From the NCBI GenBank assembly GCA_002479485.1, contig DLNM01000035.1, positions 62,726 to 126,725 of the forward strand: 64,000 nucleotides of DNA, read 5' to 3'. Of this stretch, positions 17,264 through 26,214 are shown piece after piece. This DNA is from Firmicutes bacterium UBA7510 (lineage in GTDB: Bacteria > Bacillota > Clostridia > Tissierellales > Sedimentibacteraceae). Every line of letters begins with the position of its first letter. The stretch's first letter is position 1. The position numbers were made by a program, and so were the translations under genes. The notes below the pieces were generated by a model. It made no database searches. It saw only the letters and a list, made by a program, of their open reading frames with translations, and was not told where the DNA came from.

Positions 17264-17925
17264 CAAATTTTTCGGATATTTTCAAAAAAGGTTTTTTGCA
17301 AGAAACGGGAAATCTAACAACTGAAGGTTTTATTATGTCAATGCTCATAGCCTTTATATGTGCAGTAATTGTTTATTATGTATATAGGCTTTTTTATAAA
17401 GGTGTAATATATAACAACAATTTTAACATACTATTAGTATTAGTTGCGGTTGTTACATGCTTTACAGTTATAGTTATAAGTTCTAATGTGGTTTTATCTT
17501 TAGGTATGGTTGGAGCTTTGTCAATTGTTAGATTTAGAACTGCTATAAAAGATCCATTAGATGTAGGGTTTTTATTTTGGGCAGTTGCTATTGGAATAAC
17601 TAGTGGTGCTGGCTTATATATTATATCTATTATAGGAACAGTCTTTATTTCACTAATATACATATTATTAGTACAAATTAGAAGTAAAAAAAGAGTATAC
17701 TTGCTTATAGTAAAGCATAATCAAACTGCAGGAAGCGAAGTTTCAAGTGTACTTGATGGAATTAAAAAGATATTAAAAAACAGGACTACGACAAAAAACT
17801 TTACAGAATTGACCTATGAGGTTAAAATAAACGAGGATAATACATCTTTCCTAAATAATCTTTTAGCAATAGATGGAGTTGAAAGTGCAGTAATCGTTGA
17901 CTTTACTGGAGATTATTGTGAATAG
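17260..17925 (+). CDS. DUF4956 membrane protein
   Basis: 221 aa with four predicted membrane helices in the first 140 residues (about 24-43, 53-75, 77-95, 110-135) and a soluble C-terminal alpha/beta domain. The conserved block LGMVGALSIVRFRTAIKDP between helices is typical of DUF4956. Members nearly always lie beside VTC-domain genes, as here, so it may be the membrane partner of that protein. AGGAGG precedes the ATG, and the four-base overlap ATGA implies coupling. Confidence 0.85.
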   Translation: MTNFSDIFKKGFLQETGNLTTEGFIMSMLIAFICAVIVYYVYRLFYKGVIYNNNFNILLVLVAVVTCFTVIVISSNVVLSLGMVGALSIVRFRTAIKDPLDVGFLFWAVAIGITSGAGLYIISIIGTVFISLIYILLVQIRSKKRVYLLIVKHNQTAGSEVSSVLDGIKKILKNRTTTKNFTELTYEVKINEDNTSFLNNLLAIDGVESAVIVDFTGDYCE

Positions 17926-17946
17926 GCTAGATTAAGGAGAATATAT

Positions 17947-18549
17947 ATGGAGCAATATTTTACTCAAAATCCTACAACTAAAGATGAGATATTTAAATTT
18001 AATTGGAATGCATTAGGCAAAGAATTTGTCTTTAATACAAGCAATAGCGTTTTTTCAAAAACAGCTGTAGACTTTGGAACAATGGTTATGCTAGAAACCT
18101 TTGTTGCAAATGAAGAGGGATTTATAGGTAGTATACTTGATTTAGGATGTGGCTATGGACCAGTTGGTGTAATACTTGCTAAGACTATGGGTGATGTAAA
18201 AATTACTATGGTTGACATCAATGAAAGGGCAGTGAAACTATCAGCCTTAAATGGTGAGGAAAACAAAGCATTAGATAAGCTAAAGATATTTCAATCAAAT
18301 ATCTTTGAAAGCGTAGAGGAAAACTTTGATAGAATTTTGACTAATCCACCAATAAGAGCAGGTAAAGAAACGGTCTATACTTTTTTTGACGGAGCTTATG
18401 AACATTTAAACGATGGTGGAAAACTATATGTAGTTATACAAAAAAAACAAGGTGCAAAAAGTTCCATAGATAAGTTAACATCACTTTTTGGCAACTGTGA
18501 AACCCTATATAAAAAATCAGGATATTTTATACTATGCTGTGTCAAGTAG
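17947..18549 (+). CDS. RsmC-like class I SAM methyltransferase
   Basis: 200 aa. The SAM-binding motif DLGCGYGPVGV and the catalytic motif NPPIRAGK identify the MTS (methyltransferase small) family that makes m2G in rRNA, such as 16S G1207 by RsmC. Bacterial Firmicute members are this short single-domain form. It is the last gene before a strong terminator and may simply share the pel transcript. The link to polysaccharide synthesis is positional only. Confidence 0.85.
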   Translation: MEQYFTQNPTTKDEIFKFNWNALGKEFVFNTSNSVFSKTAVDFGTMVMLETFVANEEGFIGSILDLGCGYGPVGVILAKTMGDVKITMVDINERAVKLSALNGEENKALDKLKIFQSNIFESVEENFDRILTNPPIRAGKETVYTFFDGAYEHLNDGGKLYVVIQKKQGAKSSIDKLTSLFGNCETLYKKSGYFILCCVK

Positions 18550-18558
18550 ATAAAATTT

Positions 18559-18590
18559 AAGCTCAACAATTAACATGTTGAGCTTTTTTA
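18559..18590. terminator. Terminator at the end of the pel operon
   Basis: Perfect 10-bp stem AAGCTCAACA (18559-18568) / TGTTGAGCTT (18576-18585) with a T-run after it and A-rich sequence before it. It separates the plus-strand pel operon from the convergent chemoreceptor gene and could serve both. Confidence 0.85.
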
Positions 18591-18602
18591 GTTTATATAA
18601 AG

Positions 18603-20321
18603 TTATAAAGTTTTAAATCCAGATATTAATTCTTTTAAGTTAGTAGCTTGATTAGATAATTCTGTACCAACTGCTGAACTTTCTTCTGCAGTTGCAGAAT
18701 TATTTTGAACTACTGCTGATATTTGTTCAACACCAATATTAACTTGATTTATAGTGTAAGCTTGTTCTTTTGACGCCTTAGAAATTTCAGCCATAGCATG
18801 TACAATTTCGTAAGTATTTTGCGTTACTATTTCTAAAGCATTTGCAGTTTTTGTAGCCAATTCAGATCCAGATATTACTGCTCCTATAGTACCCTCAATA
18901 AGAGCTGTTGTACTCTTTGCTGCCTCTGCACTTTTATTTGCAAGGTTTTTAACCTCATCTGCAACTACTGAAAAGCCTTTTCCAGCACTTCCGGCTCTTG
19001 CTGCTTCAACTGCTGCATTTAAAGCAAGTAAATTAGTTTGGAATGCAATATCATCAATAGCTTTAATAATCTTTTTAATTTCTTCTGATTTTACAGTAAT
19101 TTCATTCATAGCCTCTAACATCTCATTCATTTGTTCGTTACTTTCGTTTATTGATTGAGAGATATCAGTTATATCATCACTTGCTTTAATTGATGTTTGT
19201 GTATTTCTTTGAACCTTTTCATTAATTTCTATTAATGAGCTTGATAATTCTTGTAAAGCACTGGCTTGCTCAGTTACACCTTCTGATAAGGCTTGTACAG
19301 CAATTGTTATTTGGTTAGCTCCATTTGATACTTCATCGGAAGATTCATTAATGCTGTTGATTGTATTTACAATAGTTTCTCTAAATCTTAAAATAGAGAT
19401 TTTAATATCCTCTAAATCTCCAAGATATTTTACTGGGGTTACATTAGAGAAATTTCCGTTTGAAAATTCTTTCATGTTATAGTTGATGTCATTAATAATT
19501 ACATTGATATTTTCAATAGTTTTTTGTGTAGCTTTTGAAAGTATTTCAAGTTCATCACCAGAATTTATTGATGGCGATTCTGTTTGCATATCACCATCAG
19601 CAAGTAACTGAAGTCTTTTTGTTACCTTGTTAATATTATTTCCGAGTTTTTTTGAAAATCTAAAAAATATTATTATACCAATAGCAGCTGACAGAATACT
19701 GGATAATACAATTATTGTTAATGCGATTAATTTTTCAAATTTGTATTTGTCAATAACAACTTCTATATCCTTATAGTAATTTCCAGTACTTATATACCAA
19801 CCGTATGGTTCAAATTTTTTTGTAAAGCCTCTTTTTTTGAATGTACCTTCTTCTCCAGGTTTGGTAAAACAAAATTCGGTAAAGCCTCCATTAGGATTAT
19901 TTCCAGCAGTTATTAGATTTCTTATAAAATAATTACTTTCCAAATCCTGTTCATCGTAGCGATATTGTCCTTCATAATTTGGATTCATATGAACTTCACA
20001 GGTGCCATCTTCTAAATCCACCCAAAAGTAACCTTCGCCATTATTGTATCTTGCATCTCTTACTATCTTTTTAGCATCTTCATATGCCTCTTTTTCAGTA
20101 ATTTCACCATCTAGATATCTTTGATGATTAACCTCTAAAACACCAATGATGCTTTCTACACTTGTCCTTATAATATTATCAAAGCCATCTTCAGCATTTT
20201 TGATTGCAAAATTATAAGCGTTATTAATAGTTAAAAAAGACGTAATTAAAAAACATAATATTGTAATAGAAATTACAATAGAAAATATAAATATTAATTT
20301 GCCCTTGATGTTAAATTTCAT
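18603..20321 (-). CDS. Methyl-accepting chemotaxis protein with sCache sensor
   Basis: 572 aa: a membrane helix (about 8-30), an extracellular single-Cache (sCache_2) domain (about 35-190, with GEGYFWVDLEDG, MNPNYEG and YGWYISTGNYY), a second helix (about 197-222), HAMP (222-275), and a cytoplasmic signalling hairpin. The hairpin tip IDDIAFQTNLLALNAAVEAARAG is nearly invariant in MCPs and contacts CheA/CheW. sCache_2 domains usually bind small organic acids; the ligand here is not predictable. AAGGAGAG precedes the ATG. It is a single-gene unit and implies a motile organism. Confidence 0.93.
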   Translation of the reverse strand: MKFNIKGKLIFIFSIVISITILCFLITSFLTINNAYNFAIKNAEDGFDNIIRTSVESIIGVLEVNHQRYLDGEITEKEAYEDAKKIVRDARYNNGEGYFWVDLEDGTCEVHMNPNYEGQYRYDEQDLESNYFIRNLITAGNNPNGGFTEFCFTKPGEEGTFKKRGFTKKFEPYGWYISTGNYYKDIEVVIDKYKFEKLIALTIIVLSSILSAAIGIIIFFRFSKKLGNNINKVTKRLQLLADGDMQTESPSINSGDELEILSKATQKTIENINVIINDINYNMKEFSNGNFSNVTPVKYLGDLEDIKISILRFRETIVNTINSINESSDEVSNGANQITIAVQALSEGVTEQASALQELSSSLIEINEKVQRNTQTSIKASDDITDISQSINESNEQMNEMLEAMNEITVKSEEIKKIIKAIDDIAFQTNLLALNAAVEAARAGSAGKGFSVVADEVKNLANKSAEAAKSTTALIEGTIGAVISGSELATKTANALEIVTQNTYEIVHAMAEISKASKEQAYTINQVNIGVEQISAVVQNNSATAEESSAVGTELSNQATNLKELISGFKTL

Positions 20322-20416
20322 AGCTAGCTCTCCTTAATACCATTTTATAATAATGTTAAAATTAACAAATTAATTCAATTATACTATAAATTTTCTATTT
20401 AGTCATCTATTACAAT

Positions 20417-20457
20417 AAAAAAACTGCTAAATAAACCAAAAATGTTTAAATAGCAGT
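20417..20457 (-). terminator. Terminator of the ior operon
   Basis: Arms at 20423-20436 (ACTGCTAAATAAAC) and 20444-20457 (GTTTAAATAGCAGT) form a stem with a small internal mismatch. Read on the minus strand it is followed by TTTTTTT, just beyond iorB. Confidence 0.75.
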
Positions 20458-20475
20458 TAATAAAATTAAAAATAA

Positions 20476-21057
20476 TTAAATTTCGTATCCTTTTTCAAAT
20501 GCTTTAATGTTCATATCAATAGCTTTTTCAGGAACTGAATCTTTGATTAGTTGTTTCCAATCAATGTTATCAAGTTTGAACATTTTTACTAGAGCTCCTA
20601 ATAATACTATATTCATACATTTAGTATTTCCAAGCTCTTCAGCTATGCTATGTGCATCAATTACATGAACATTTTCTTTTCCTACAACATTTTCATACTC
20701 TTCAGTAATTCCTGATGGATATATTGAAGCACCTATATTTACAGTTACAGGATGTAATTCATAGCTGTTAATAACTAATATGCCATCTTTTTTAAGATAA
20801 TCTAAAAATCTTAAAGCTTCACATTTTTCAAATGCAACAATTATATCTGCACATCCTTTTTCTATAACAGGTGAGTAAACTTTTTCTCCATATCTTATTT
20901 GAGTTGTTACACTACCACCACGTTGGCTCATACCGTGTATTTCAGCCATTTTTACATCATAACCATTTTCAACAAAGCCTTTTGAAAGTATTTTTGATGT
21001 AAGGATAGTTCCTTGACCACCAACTCCAACTAGAAGTATATTTTTAACATCTGACAT
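20476..21057 (-). CDS. iorB: Indolepyruvate ferredoxin oxidoreductase, beta subunit
   Basis: Gamma-domain subunit (193 aa) of the oxygen-sensitive 2-oxoacid:ferredoxin oxidoreductase that oxidatively decarboxylates aryl pyruvates from aromatic amino acids to aryl-acetyl-CoA. The N-terminal GVGGQGTILTSKIL and EIHGMSQRGGSV motifs are characteristic. ATG 21057 is preferred to GTG 21066, which overlaps the ribosome site TAGGTGA. The start lies two bases beyond iorA's stop, so the subunits are coupled. Confidence 0.92.
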   Translation of the reverse strand: MSDVKNILLVGVGGQGTILTSKILSKGFVENGYDVKMAEIHGMSQRGGSVTTQIRYGEKVYSPVIEKGCADIIVAFEKCEALRFLDYLKKDGILVINSYELHPVTVNIGASIYPSGITEEYENVVGKENVHVIDAHSIAEELGNTKCMNIVLLGALVKMFKLDNIDWKQLIKDSVPEKAIDMNIKAFEKGYEI

Positions 21058-21058
21058 A

Positions 21059-22825
21059 TTATTCACCTACCTTCTCTATTGCGCCAAATGGACAAATTTG
21101 TCTACAAACTCCACAACCATTACATGCATCCTTGTCGATTCTAGTTTTTCCTTCAAACATTAATGCAGGGCAACCACATCTTAAGCATGCTTTACAAGAT
21201 CTACACTTGTCAGGATCAACTTTTGATTTCATGTTTGCACGTTTTTTAATAATTGGTTTTAACAAAGCACATTCGCGTTTTGTCACTATAACAAATGGCT
21301 CTGTAGCTTCATAACCTTTTTTCAATGCTTCTCTTGTCGCCTTGATATCATATGGGTCAACAACTAATAAGTTCTCTTTTTTAATACCACAAGCGTAGCA
21401 TAAAGATATAATATCAACTACTGGTGCTGGTTGACCACTTACAGTTTTTCCTGTACCAGGGTTTTCTTGGTGTCCAGTCATACCAGTTATACTGTTATCT
21501 AATATAATTGTAGTAATAGCTGAATTATTGTATGTGCTATTTATTAATCCAGTTATACCTGAATGGAAGAATGTTGAATCTCCAATTAGAGCAAAAGATT
21601 TCATAGATTTATCATTTGCTATTTCATTAGCTTTCTCAAATCCATGAGCACCAGTTATAGCACCACCCATACAAATTGTAGAGTCAAGAGCATTTAATGG
21701 ATTCATAGCTCCTAGAGTATAGCATCCTATATCTCCACTTAAGTATGCTTTATTCTTGTACTTTCCAAGCTCAAAGAACAATCCTCTATGAGGACATCCA
21801 GCACATAATACCGGAGGTCTTGCAGGAGCTTGCATTTTAGTTTCATAAGCACAAGATGGTTTAGCACCCAATAATACTTCTCTCAATAATTCTGGTGAAT
21901 ATTCACCGCAAATTGGGAATACTTCTTTACCGATACATTCAATTCCCATTGCTTTAATTTGTGATTCAATGAAAGGATCATTTTCTTCTATGATATAAAG
22001 TTTATCTACTTTTGAAGCAAACTCTCTTATCATTTTATCAGGAAGTGGATTAACAAAACCTATTTTTAAGTAAGAAGCGTTGTCTCCCATAACTTCTTTT
22101 GCATATTGATAAGCAATACCACTTGTGATTATACCAATAGATGTATTGTTATATTCAATTCTATTTAAAGCACAGTTATTAGAATATTCTCTTAATCCTG
22201 CAAGTCTTATATTTTCAATCTCAGGGTGTCTAGCTCTTGAATTTGCTGGAACCATAAGGTTCTTTCTAGGATCTTTAACATAATTTTTAATTTGTGGAAC
22301 AACTCTTTCACCAATGGAAACGATTGATTTAGAGTGACAAGTACGGGTAGTTACTCTGTATAAAACTGGAGTTTCATATTTTTCACTGATTTCAAAAGCT
22401 TCCTTCATAAAATCAAGACATTCTTGCGAATCAGAAGGTTCTATAAGAGCTGTTTTTCCAAATAGTGCAAAATATCTATTATCTTGCTCATTTTGAGATG
22501 AGTGCATATTTGGCTCATCAGCTGTTATTAATACAAAACCTCCATTAGTTACATGATATGCATATGACATAAATCCATCAGCGGCAACGTTTAAACCAAC
22601 ATGTTTCATAGCTGCAAAAGTACGTGCTCCACGAATAGAAGCACCAGCTGCTACTTCACATGCAACCTTTTCATTTACTGCCCATTCAGAATGTACGCCT
22701 TCATATTGTGAGAAATTTTCCATGATTTCTGTACTAGGTGTACCTGGATAAGCAGAAGCAACAGTAACTCCAGCTTCATAAGCACCACGTGCTATAGCTT
22801 CATTACCAGTCATTAATATTTTCAT
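21059..22825 (-). CDS. iorA: Indolepyruvate ferredoxin oxidoreductase, alpha subunit
   Basis: 588-aa TPP-dependent subunit. Order: pyrimidine-binding domain (ASAYPGTPSTEIMENF, EKVACEVAAGAS), a central domain, the TPP/pyrophosphate domain (LCAGCPHRGLFF, SGDIGCYTLGAMNPL, GDSTFFHSGITGLIN) and two C-terminal [4Fe-4S] clusters (CRSCKACLRCGCP and CNGCGVCRQICP). It passes electrons to ferredoxin and is typical of strict anaerobes fermenting amino acids. AAAGGAGG precedes the ATG. Confidence 0.95.
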   Translation of the reverse strand: MKILMTGNEAIARGAYEAGVTVASAYPGTPSTEIMENFSQYEGVHSEWAVNEKVACEVAAGASIRGARTFAAMKHVGLNVAADGFMSYAYHVTNGGFVLITADEPNMHSSQNEQDNRYFALFGKTALIEPSDSQECLDFMKEAFEISEKYETPVLYRVTTRTCHSKSIVSIGERVVPQIKNYVKDPRKNLMVPANSRARHPEIENIRLAGLREYSNNCALNRIEYNNTSIGIITSGIAYQYAKEVMGDNASYLKIGFVNPLPDKMIREFASKVDKLYIIEENDPFIESQIKAMGIECIGKEVFPICGEYSPELLREVLLGAKPSCAYETKMQAPARPPVLCAGCPHRGLFFELGKYKNKAYLSGDIGCYTLGAMNPLNALDSTICMGGAITGAHGFEKANEIANDKSMKSFALIGDSTFFHSGITGLINSTYNNSAITTIILDNSITGMTGHQENPGTGKTVSGQPAPVVDIISLCYACGIKKENLLVVDPYDIKATREALKKGYEATEPFVIVTKRECALLKPIIKKRANMKSKVDPDKCRSCKACLRCGCPALMFEGKTRIDKDACNGCGVCRQICPFGAIEKVGE

Positions 22826-22932
22826 TATATAATCCTCCTTTAACTCTCTTAATTTCTATTGTATTGTTAGAGCTAAAATTTGTCAATGGTTATATTGGCT
22901 TTTGAAAAAAAAGTTTTTGTAATTTAACAAAT

Positions 22933-22968
22933 AAAAAAATTAGCTTATACTATGTATAAACTAATTTT
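22933..22968 (-). terminator. Terminator after the MltG-like gene
   Basis: AAAATTAG-C-TTATAC (22936-22950) pairs with GTATAA-A-CTAATTTT (22954-22968), with one mismatch. On the minus strand a run of T follows. It closes the 23033-23605 gene. Confidence 0.65.
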
Positions 22969-23032
22969 AATCATACTAAACTTTTTAATTATACTAAAAT
23001 TTATTTAGGAATATTTTGCTAAAATTTGGATA

Positions 23033-23605
23033 CTACTTAGCTATTGTTTTAATTATTTCATCTAAGGATGTTCCTTTTTTTATTGTAAAATCTCCTGGCT
23101 TTAATTTAGTATCAAGCTTTAACTCTACACATCTAGTTAAAAATACTTGTTTATCATCTATTAATCCGTTCGCTAATAAAATATCTGCTATTTTAGATGG
23201 AAAAGTACCAGCAGGTATATTAAATGTTATTTCAGTTCCTGTAGCAACATCAGTAGAATCATTATTATTGGTTTCATCATCTTTGTTGTTATCAGTATTA
23301 TCCGTTTGATTATTTTGATTGTTACCAGATGTATTAGGGTCAGTATTGTTGTCATTTGAATCAGTATTATCATCTGTATTATCTTTGATTTCGTCATCAT
23401 TTTTATTTGTACTATCATTATCGTTATCAGATATTTCAATAGGTGGGGTAACAGGTTTTATTGTATCCTTATCTATTTTTAAATCAAATAATACATTAAA
23501 TCTCCATATTAGTATTGCAGCTACACCAGCTATAACACAAAGAATAATCGCATAATCAGTAAAATTATAAATTAAATCTTTAAACCAGTTAATAATTTTT
23601 TTCAC
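23033..23605 (-). CDS. Single-pass membrane protein with MltG-like (LysM-like) end domain
   Basis: 190 aa. One membrane helix (about 17-38) is followed by a long Asp/Asn/Thr-rich disordered linker (about 55-130). A compact C-terminal domain (about 135-190; IPAGTFPSKIADILLANGLID, LKPGDFTIKKGTSLDEII) resembles the LysM-like subdomain at the front of MltG/YceG endolytic transglycosylases. The catalytic YceG domain is absent, so it is probably a wall-binding or regulatory relative rather than an enzyme. Start: GTG 23605, with CCGGAGGA 5 bases upstream; longer starts run through this site. It stands alone with its own terminator. Confidence 0.65.
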   Translation of the reverse strand: MKKIINWFKDLIYNFTDYAIILCVIAGVAAILIWRFNVLFDLKIDKDTIKPVTPPIEISDNDNDSTNKNDDEIKDNTDDNTDSNDNNTDPNTSGNNQNNQTDNTDNNKDDETNNNDSTDVATGTEITFNIPAGTFPSKIADILLANGLIDDKQVFLTRCVELKLDTKLKPGDFTIKKGTSLDEIIKTIAK

Positions 23606-23813
23606 TTTTGTCCTCCGGATAATCGATATTTTTAAAATATAATAACACAAAATAACAGTTTATTCAACATTTTTAGCAAATTTATTTAAGCTTTGATACA
23701 AGAATATGGTATAATATTTTAAATGTCTTAAGCATAGTTTGAGACTATAATATTCTAAAATGGCTTAAATAAAAATTAAGACTATGTTATAATAACATTA
23801 GTATAATATAAAA

Positions 23814-23903
23814 GTAGCATATCTATAGTTGATACGCTACCTTTGAGAGTGGAAAAACTAGTTTAATTAAACTATCAAAGTTAGTTTTTTAAACTAACTT
23901 TTT
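23814..23903 (+). promoter_or_regulatory. Structured leader with internal terminator-like hairpin
   Basis: First part of the gap (23606-24057) before the nucleoside kinase. A 10-bp stem with one mismatch (GTAGCATATC 23814-23823 / GATACGCTAC 23831-23840) is followed by an 11-bp perfect hairpin AAAGTTAGTTT (23877-23887) / AAACTAACTTT (23891-23901) ending in T residues. ACTAGTTT and AAACTAT just upstream offer alternative pairing to the same arms. It could be an attenuator. No known riboswitch class is recognised. Several TATAAT-like boxes lie between 23700 and 23810, but none has a convincing -35 partner. Confidence 0.45.
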
Positions 23904-23961
23904 AGACGCAACAAATATGTAAAAGTTCCAAAAATACAAAATATTATTAGGTGGAGGCTAA

Positions 23962-24056
23962 AAAGTGTGAAGAAAAGCATTTCACACTATGGAAGAATCA
24001 AAAAACGATTCTTCATCAAATTTTGTGACGCCGTGAAACGGCGTAATGGAGGTAAT
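23962..24056 (+). repeat. 5'-UTR repeat element, copy 1 (three hairpins)
   Basis: AGTGTGAA (23964-23971) pairs with TTCACACT (23981-23988); GAAGAATC (23992-23999) with GATTCTTC (24007-24014); ACGCCGT (24028-24034) with ACGGCGT (24038-24044). AATGGAGG and the start codon follow. Hairpins 1 and 3 and the ribosome-site block recur before ntpC (29397-29457), and the GATTCTTCATCAAATTTT block recurs before ppdK. The change from ACGCC/GGCGT to ACACC/GGTGT in copy 2 keeps the pairing. Confidence 0.6.
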
Positions 24057-24057
24057 T

Positions 24058-25704
24058 ATGAATATAATGGTTAAAGGTATTGGAAACATTGAAATTAATC
24101 AAAATTTTAGTTGTTATGAACTACTAAAGCAAATATATAATGACGAATACAACAAATATTTAACAGTTAAGGTTAACAATATGTTAAAGGAACTTAGCTA
24201 TAACGAGCTTTCTGAAAATGATGAAATTGAATTTTTAGATATTAAAAACCCTGACGGTATGAGAGTATATGTTAGAACCCTTTGTTTAATTTACATAAAG
24301 GCATGTAGAGAATTGTATAATAACATTCAAGTGTCCATTGAACATTCTTTAAATAAAGGATTATTTACTGAAATAAAGTTAAATAGGAAATTGACAGAAG
24401 AAGATATATTTCAAATTAAAAGAAAAATGCAGGAAATTATTGATAAAAATATTTTTATTAATAAACAAATGTTATCAATAGATGATGCTAAGAAAATATT
24501 CATTGAGCAAAATATGTTTGATAAAGTTTCACTATTATCAAATTGGAACACTGAAAATGTTAGAGTTTATGAACTTGATGGTTACTATGATACTTTTTAT
24601 GGTTATGTTGCACCAAATACCAATGTTATATATAAATTTGACTTAAAGTTATTCGGAACAGGGCTTATACTTCGCTACCCGTCAAGGGAGAACATAAATG
24701 AGTTTCCTGAATATGCTGAGCATATAAAGCTTGCTAAAATATTCAAAGAAACTGAGGATTGGGGCGATATTATGGAGGTAGGCCATGTAGGCGCATTAAA
24801 TGAAACTATATTAGATAATAAAATTAACGATTTAATACTAGTTAATGAAGCACTCCATGAAAAGAAAATAGCTTATATTGCTGATGAAATCTCAGCTGAC
24901 GAGAACATAAAAATAGTTTTGATTGCTGGACCTTCATCTTCTGGTAAAACTACCTTTGCTCAAAGACTATCTATTCAATTAAGAGTAAATGGCAAAAAAA
25001 CCTATGCTATTTCTTTAGATGATTACTTTGTTGACAGAGAAAAAACACCCCTTGATGAGAATGGAAAATATGATTTTGATACAATAGATGCACTTGATAT
25101 AGAGTTATTTAATGATCATCTAATTAAGCTTATGAATTGTGAACAAGTACAGATACCTACATTTGAATTTAAAACTGGTAAAAGAATATACGATAAGCGG
25201 CCAGTAAAGCTTTCTAAAGATCATATAATAGTAGTTGAAGGAATACATGGGTTAAATGATAAGCTAACATCACATATAGAAAAGAAAAATAAATTTAAGA
25301 TATATATAAGTGCATTAACTCAGTTAAATATTGATAATCATAATAGAATATCAACATCAGATACAAGGCTGATAAGAAGAATAGTAAGAGACAATCAATT
25401 TAGAGGCCATAATGCTCAAAAAACTATGGAATTATGGGATAATGTAAGAAAAGGAGAAGAAAAGTACATATTCCCATTCCAAGAAAATGCTGATGTTATG
25501 TTTAATTCTTCGCTAGCATACGAGCTAGGAATTCTAAAAAAATATGCAGTTCCACTAATAGAGGCTGTAAAGGAAAACAGCGAATTTTACTCAGAAAAGC
25601 AAAGATTATTAAAATTCTTAAGCTATTTTAGAACAATAGAAAATGAAAATATGATACCAAACACATCAATACTTAAAGAATTTATTGGTGGAGGAATACT
25701 ATAG
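24058..25704 (+). CDS. Nucleoside (uridine) kinase family protein with TGS domain
   Basis: 548 aa. The N-terminal ubiquitin-like TGS domain (about 1-70) and threonyl-tRNA-synthetase-like second domain (about 80-230) precede a uridine-kinase-type P-loop domain. Its Walker A is AGPSSSGKTTFAQRL (near residue 290), followed by SLDDYFVDREKTPLDENG and VEGIHGLNDKL. Proteins of this layout are widespread in Clostridia and annotated as nucleoside kinases; the true substrate is not established. ATG 24058 sits 6 bases after GGAGG. The in-frame ATG at 24046 is part of that ribosome-site block. A long structured leader and a strong terminator make it a single-gene unit. Confidence 0.85.
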   Translation: MNIMVKGIGNIEINQNFSCYELLKQIYNDEYNKYLTVKVNNMLKELSYNELSENDEIEFLDIKNPDGMRVYVRTLCLIYIKACRELYNNIQVSIEHSLNKGLFTEIKLNRKLTEEDIFQIKRKMQEIIDKNIFINKQMLSIDDAKKIFIEQNMFDKVSLLSNWNTENVRVYELDGYYDTFYGYVAPNTNVIYKFDLKLFGTGLILRYPSRENINEFPEYAEHIKLAKIFKETEDWGDIMEVGHVGALNETILDNKINDLILVNEALHEKKIAYIADEISADENIKIVLIAGPSSSGKTTFAQRLSIQLRVNGKKTYAISLDDYFVDREKTPLDENGKYDFDTIDALDIELFNDHLIKLMNCEQVQIPTFEFKTGKRIYDKRPVKLSKDHIIVVEGIHGLNDKLTSHIEKKNKFKIYISALTQLNIDNHNRISTSDTRLIRRIVRDNQFRGHNAQKTMELWDNVRKGEEKYIFPFQENADVMFNSSLAYELGILKKYAVPLIEAVKENSEFYSEKQRLLKFLSYFRTIENENMIPNTSILKEFIGGGIL

Positions 25705-25737
25705 CAATATTGAAATATTGCTATAGTATTTTTTTTA
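25695..25737 (+). terminator. Terminator of the nucleoside kinase gene
   Basis: A 16-bp perfect stem (AATACTATAGCAATAT at 25695-25710 with its complement at 25715-25730), a TGAA loop and eight or more T residues. The 5' arm includes the last sense codons and the stop codon of the gene. Confidence 0.92.
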
Positions 25738-25781
25738 ACAAATACATATAGAAAAAAATGTAAAAATAGCCAAATAATATA

Positions 25782-25810
25782 TTGATATCTTTAAAAGTAT
25801 AAGCTATAAT
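25782..25810 (+). promoter_or_regulatory. Promoter of the V-ATPase operon
   Basis: TTGATA (25782-25787), 17-bp spacer, TATAAT (25805-25810), about 70 bp ahead of ntpF. Confidence 0.8.
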
Positions 25811-25880
25811 TGTGGCAGAGTTGTATAGGATTTTATAACTTATTTGGTATTAAATAGAATATTAATTATGGGGTGATTTC

Positions 25881-26189
25881 GTGGCTCGTGAAACATTAGA
25901 GGCTGTAAAACAAACGGAAATAAATGCAGCCAAAGTTGAAAGTCAGGCATCAAAAGAACATGACAGCATACTATTAAGAGCAGAAGAAAAAGCAAGGCTA
26001 ATAATTAGCACAAAAGAAAAAGAGGTTTTAAGAAAATCAAATGAGGAAATGGAAAAAGCAAAAATTTTAGGTAACGAAATAGTACAAAATTCAATTATAG
26101 TAGGCAATGAAGAAAAGGAAAAATTAATTAAAAAGGCAAAAGAAAAAGAGGAAGTTGCAATAGAGCTTATTTTATCACAAATTATTTAA
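25881..26189 (+). CDS. ntpF: V-type ATPase subunit G/H (NtpF)
   Basis: 102-aa, almost entirely charged coiled coil (Lys, Glu, Ala-rich throughout) starting at GTG 25881. In V/A-ATPases this subunit pairs with subunit E to form a peripheral stalk linking the catalytic head to subunit I. Recognition rests on size, composition and its place as first gene in an order identical to Enterococcus hirae ntpFIKECGABD. Confidence 0.85.
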   Translation: MARETLEAVKQTEINAAKVESQASKEHDSILLRAEEKARLIISTKEKEVLRKSNEEMEKAKILGNEIVQNSIIVGNEEKEKLIKKAKEKEEVAIELILSQII

Positions 26190-26214
26190 TGCATTAGTAA
26201 AGGAGTGTTACTAA

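Noticed and set aside
23814..24057. T-box or guanidine (mini-ykkC) riboswitch
   Set aside because: No T-box AGGGTGGNACCGCG or specifier pattern, and no paired ACGR loops.
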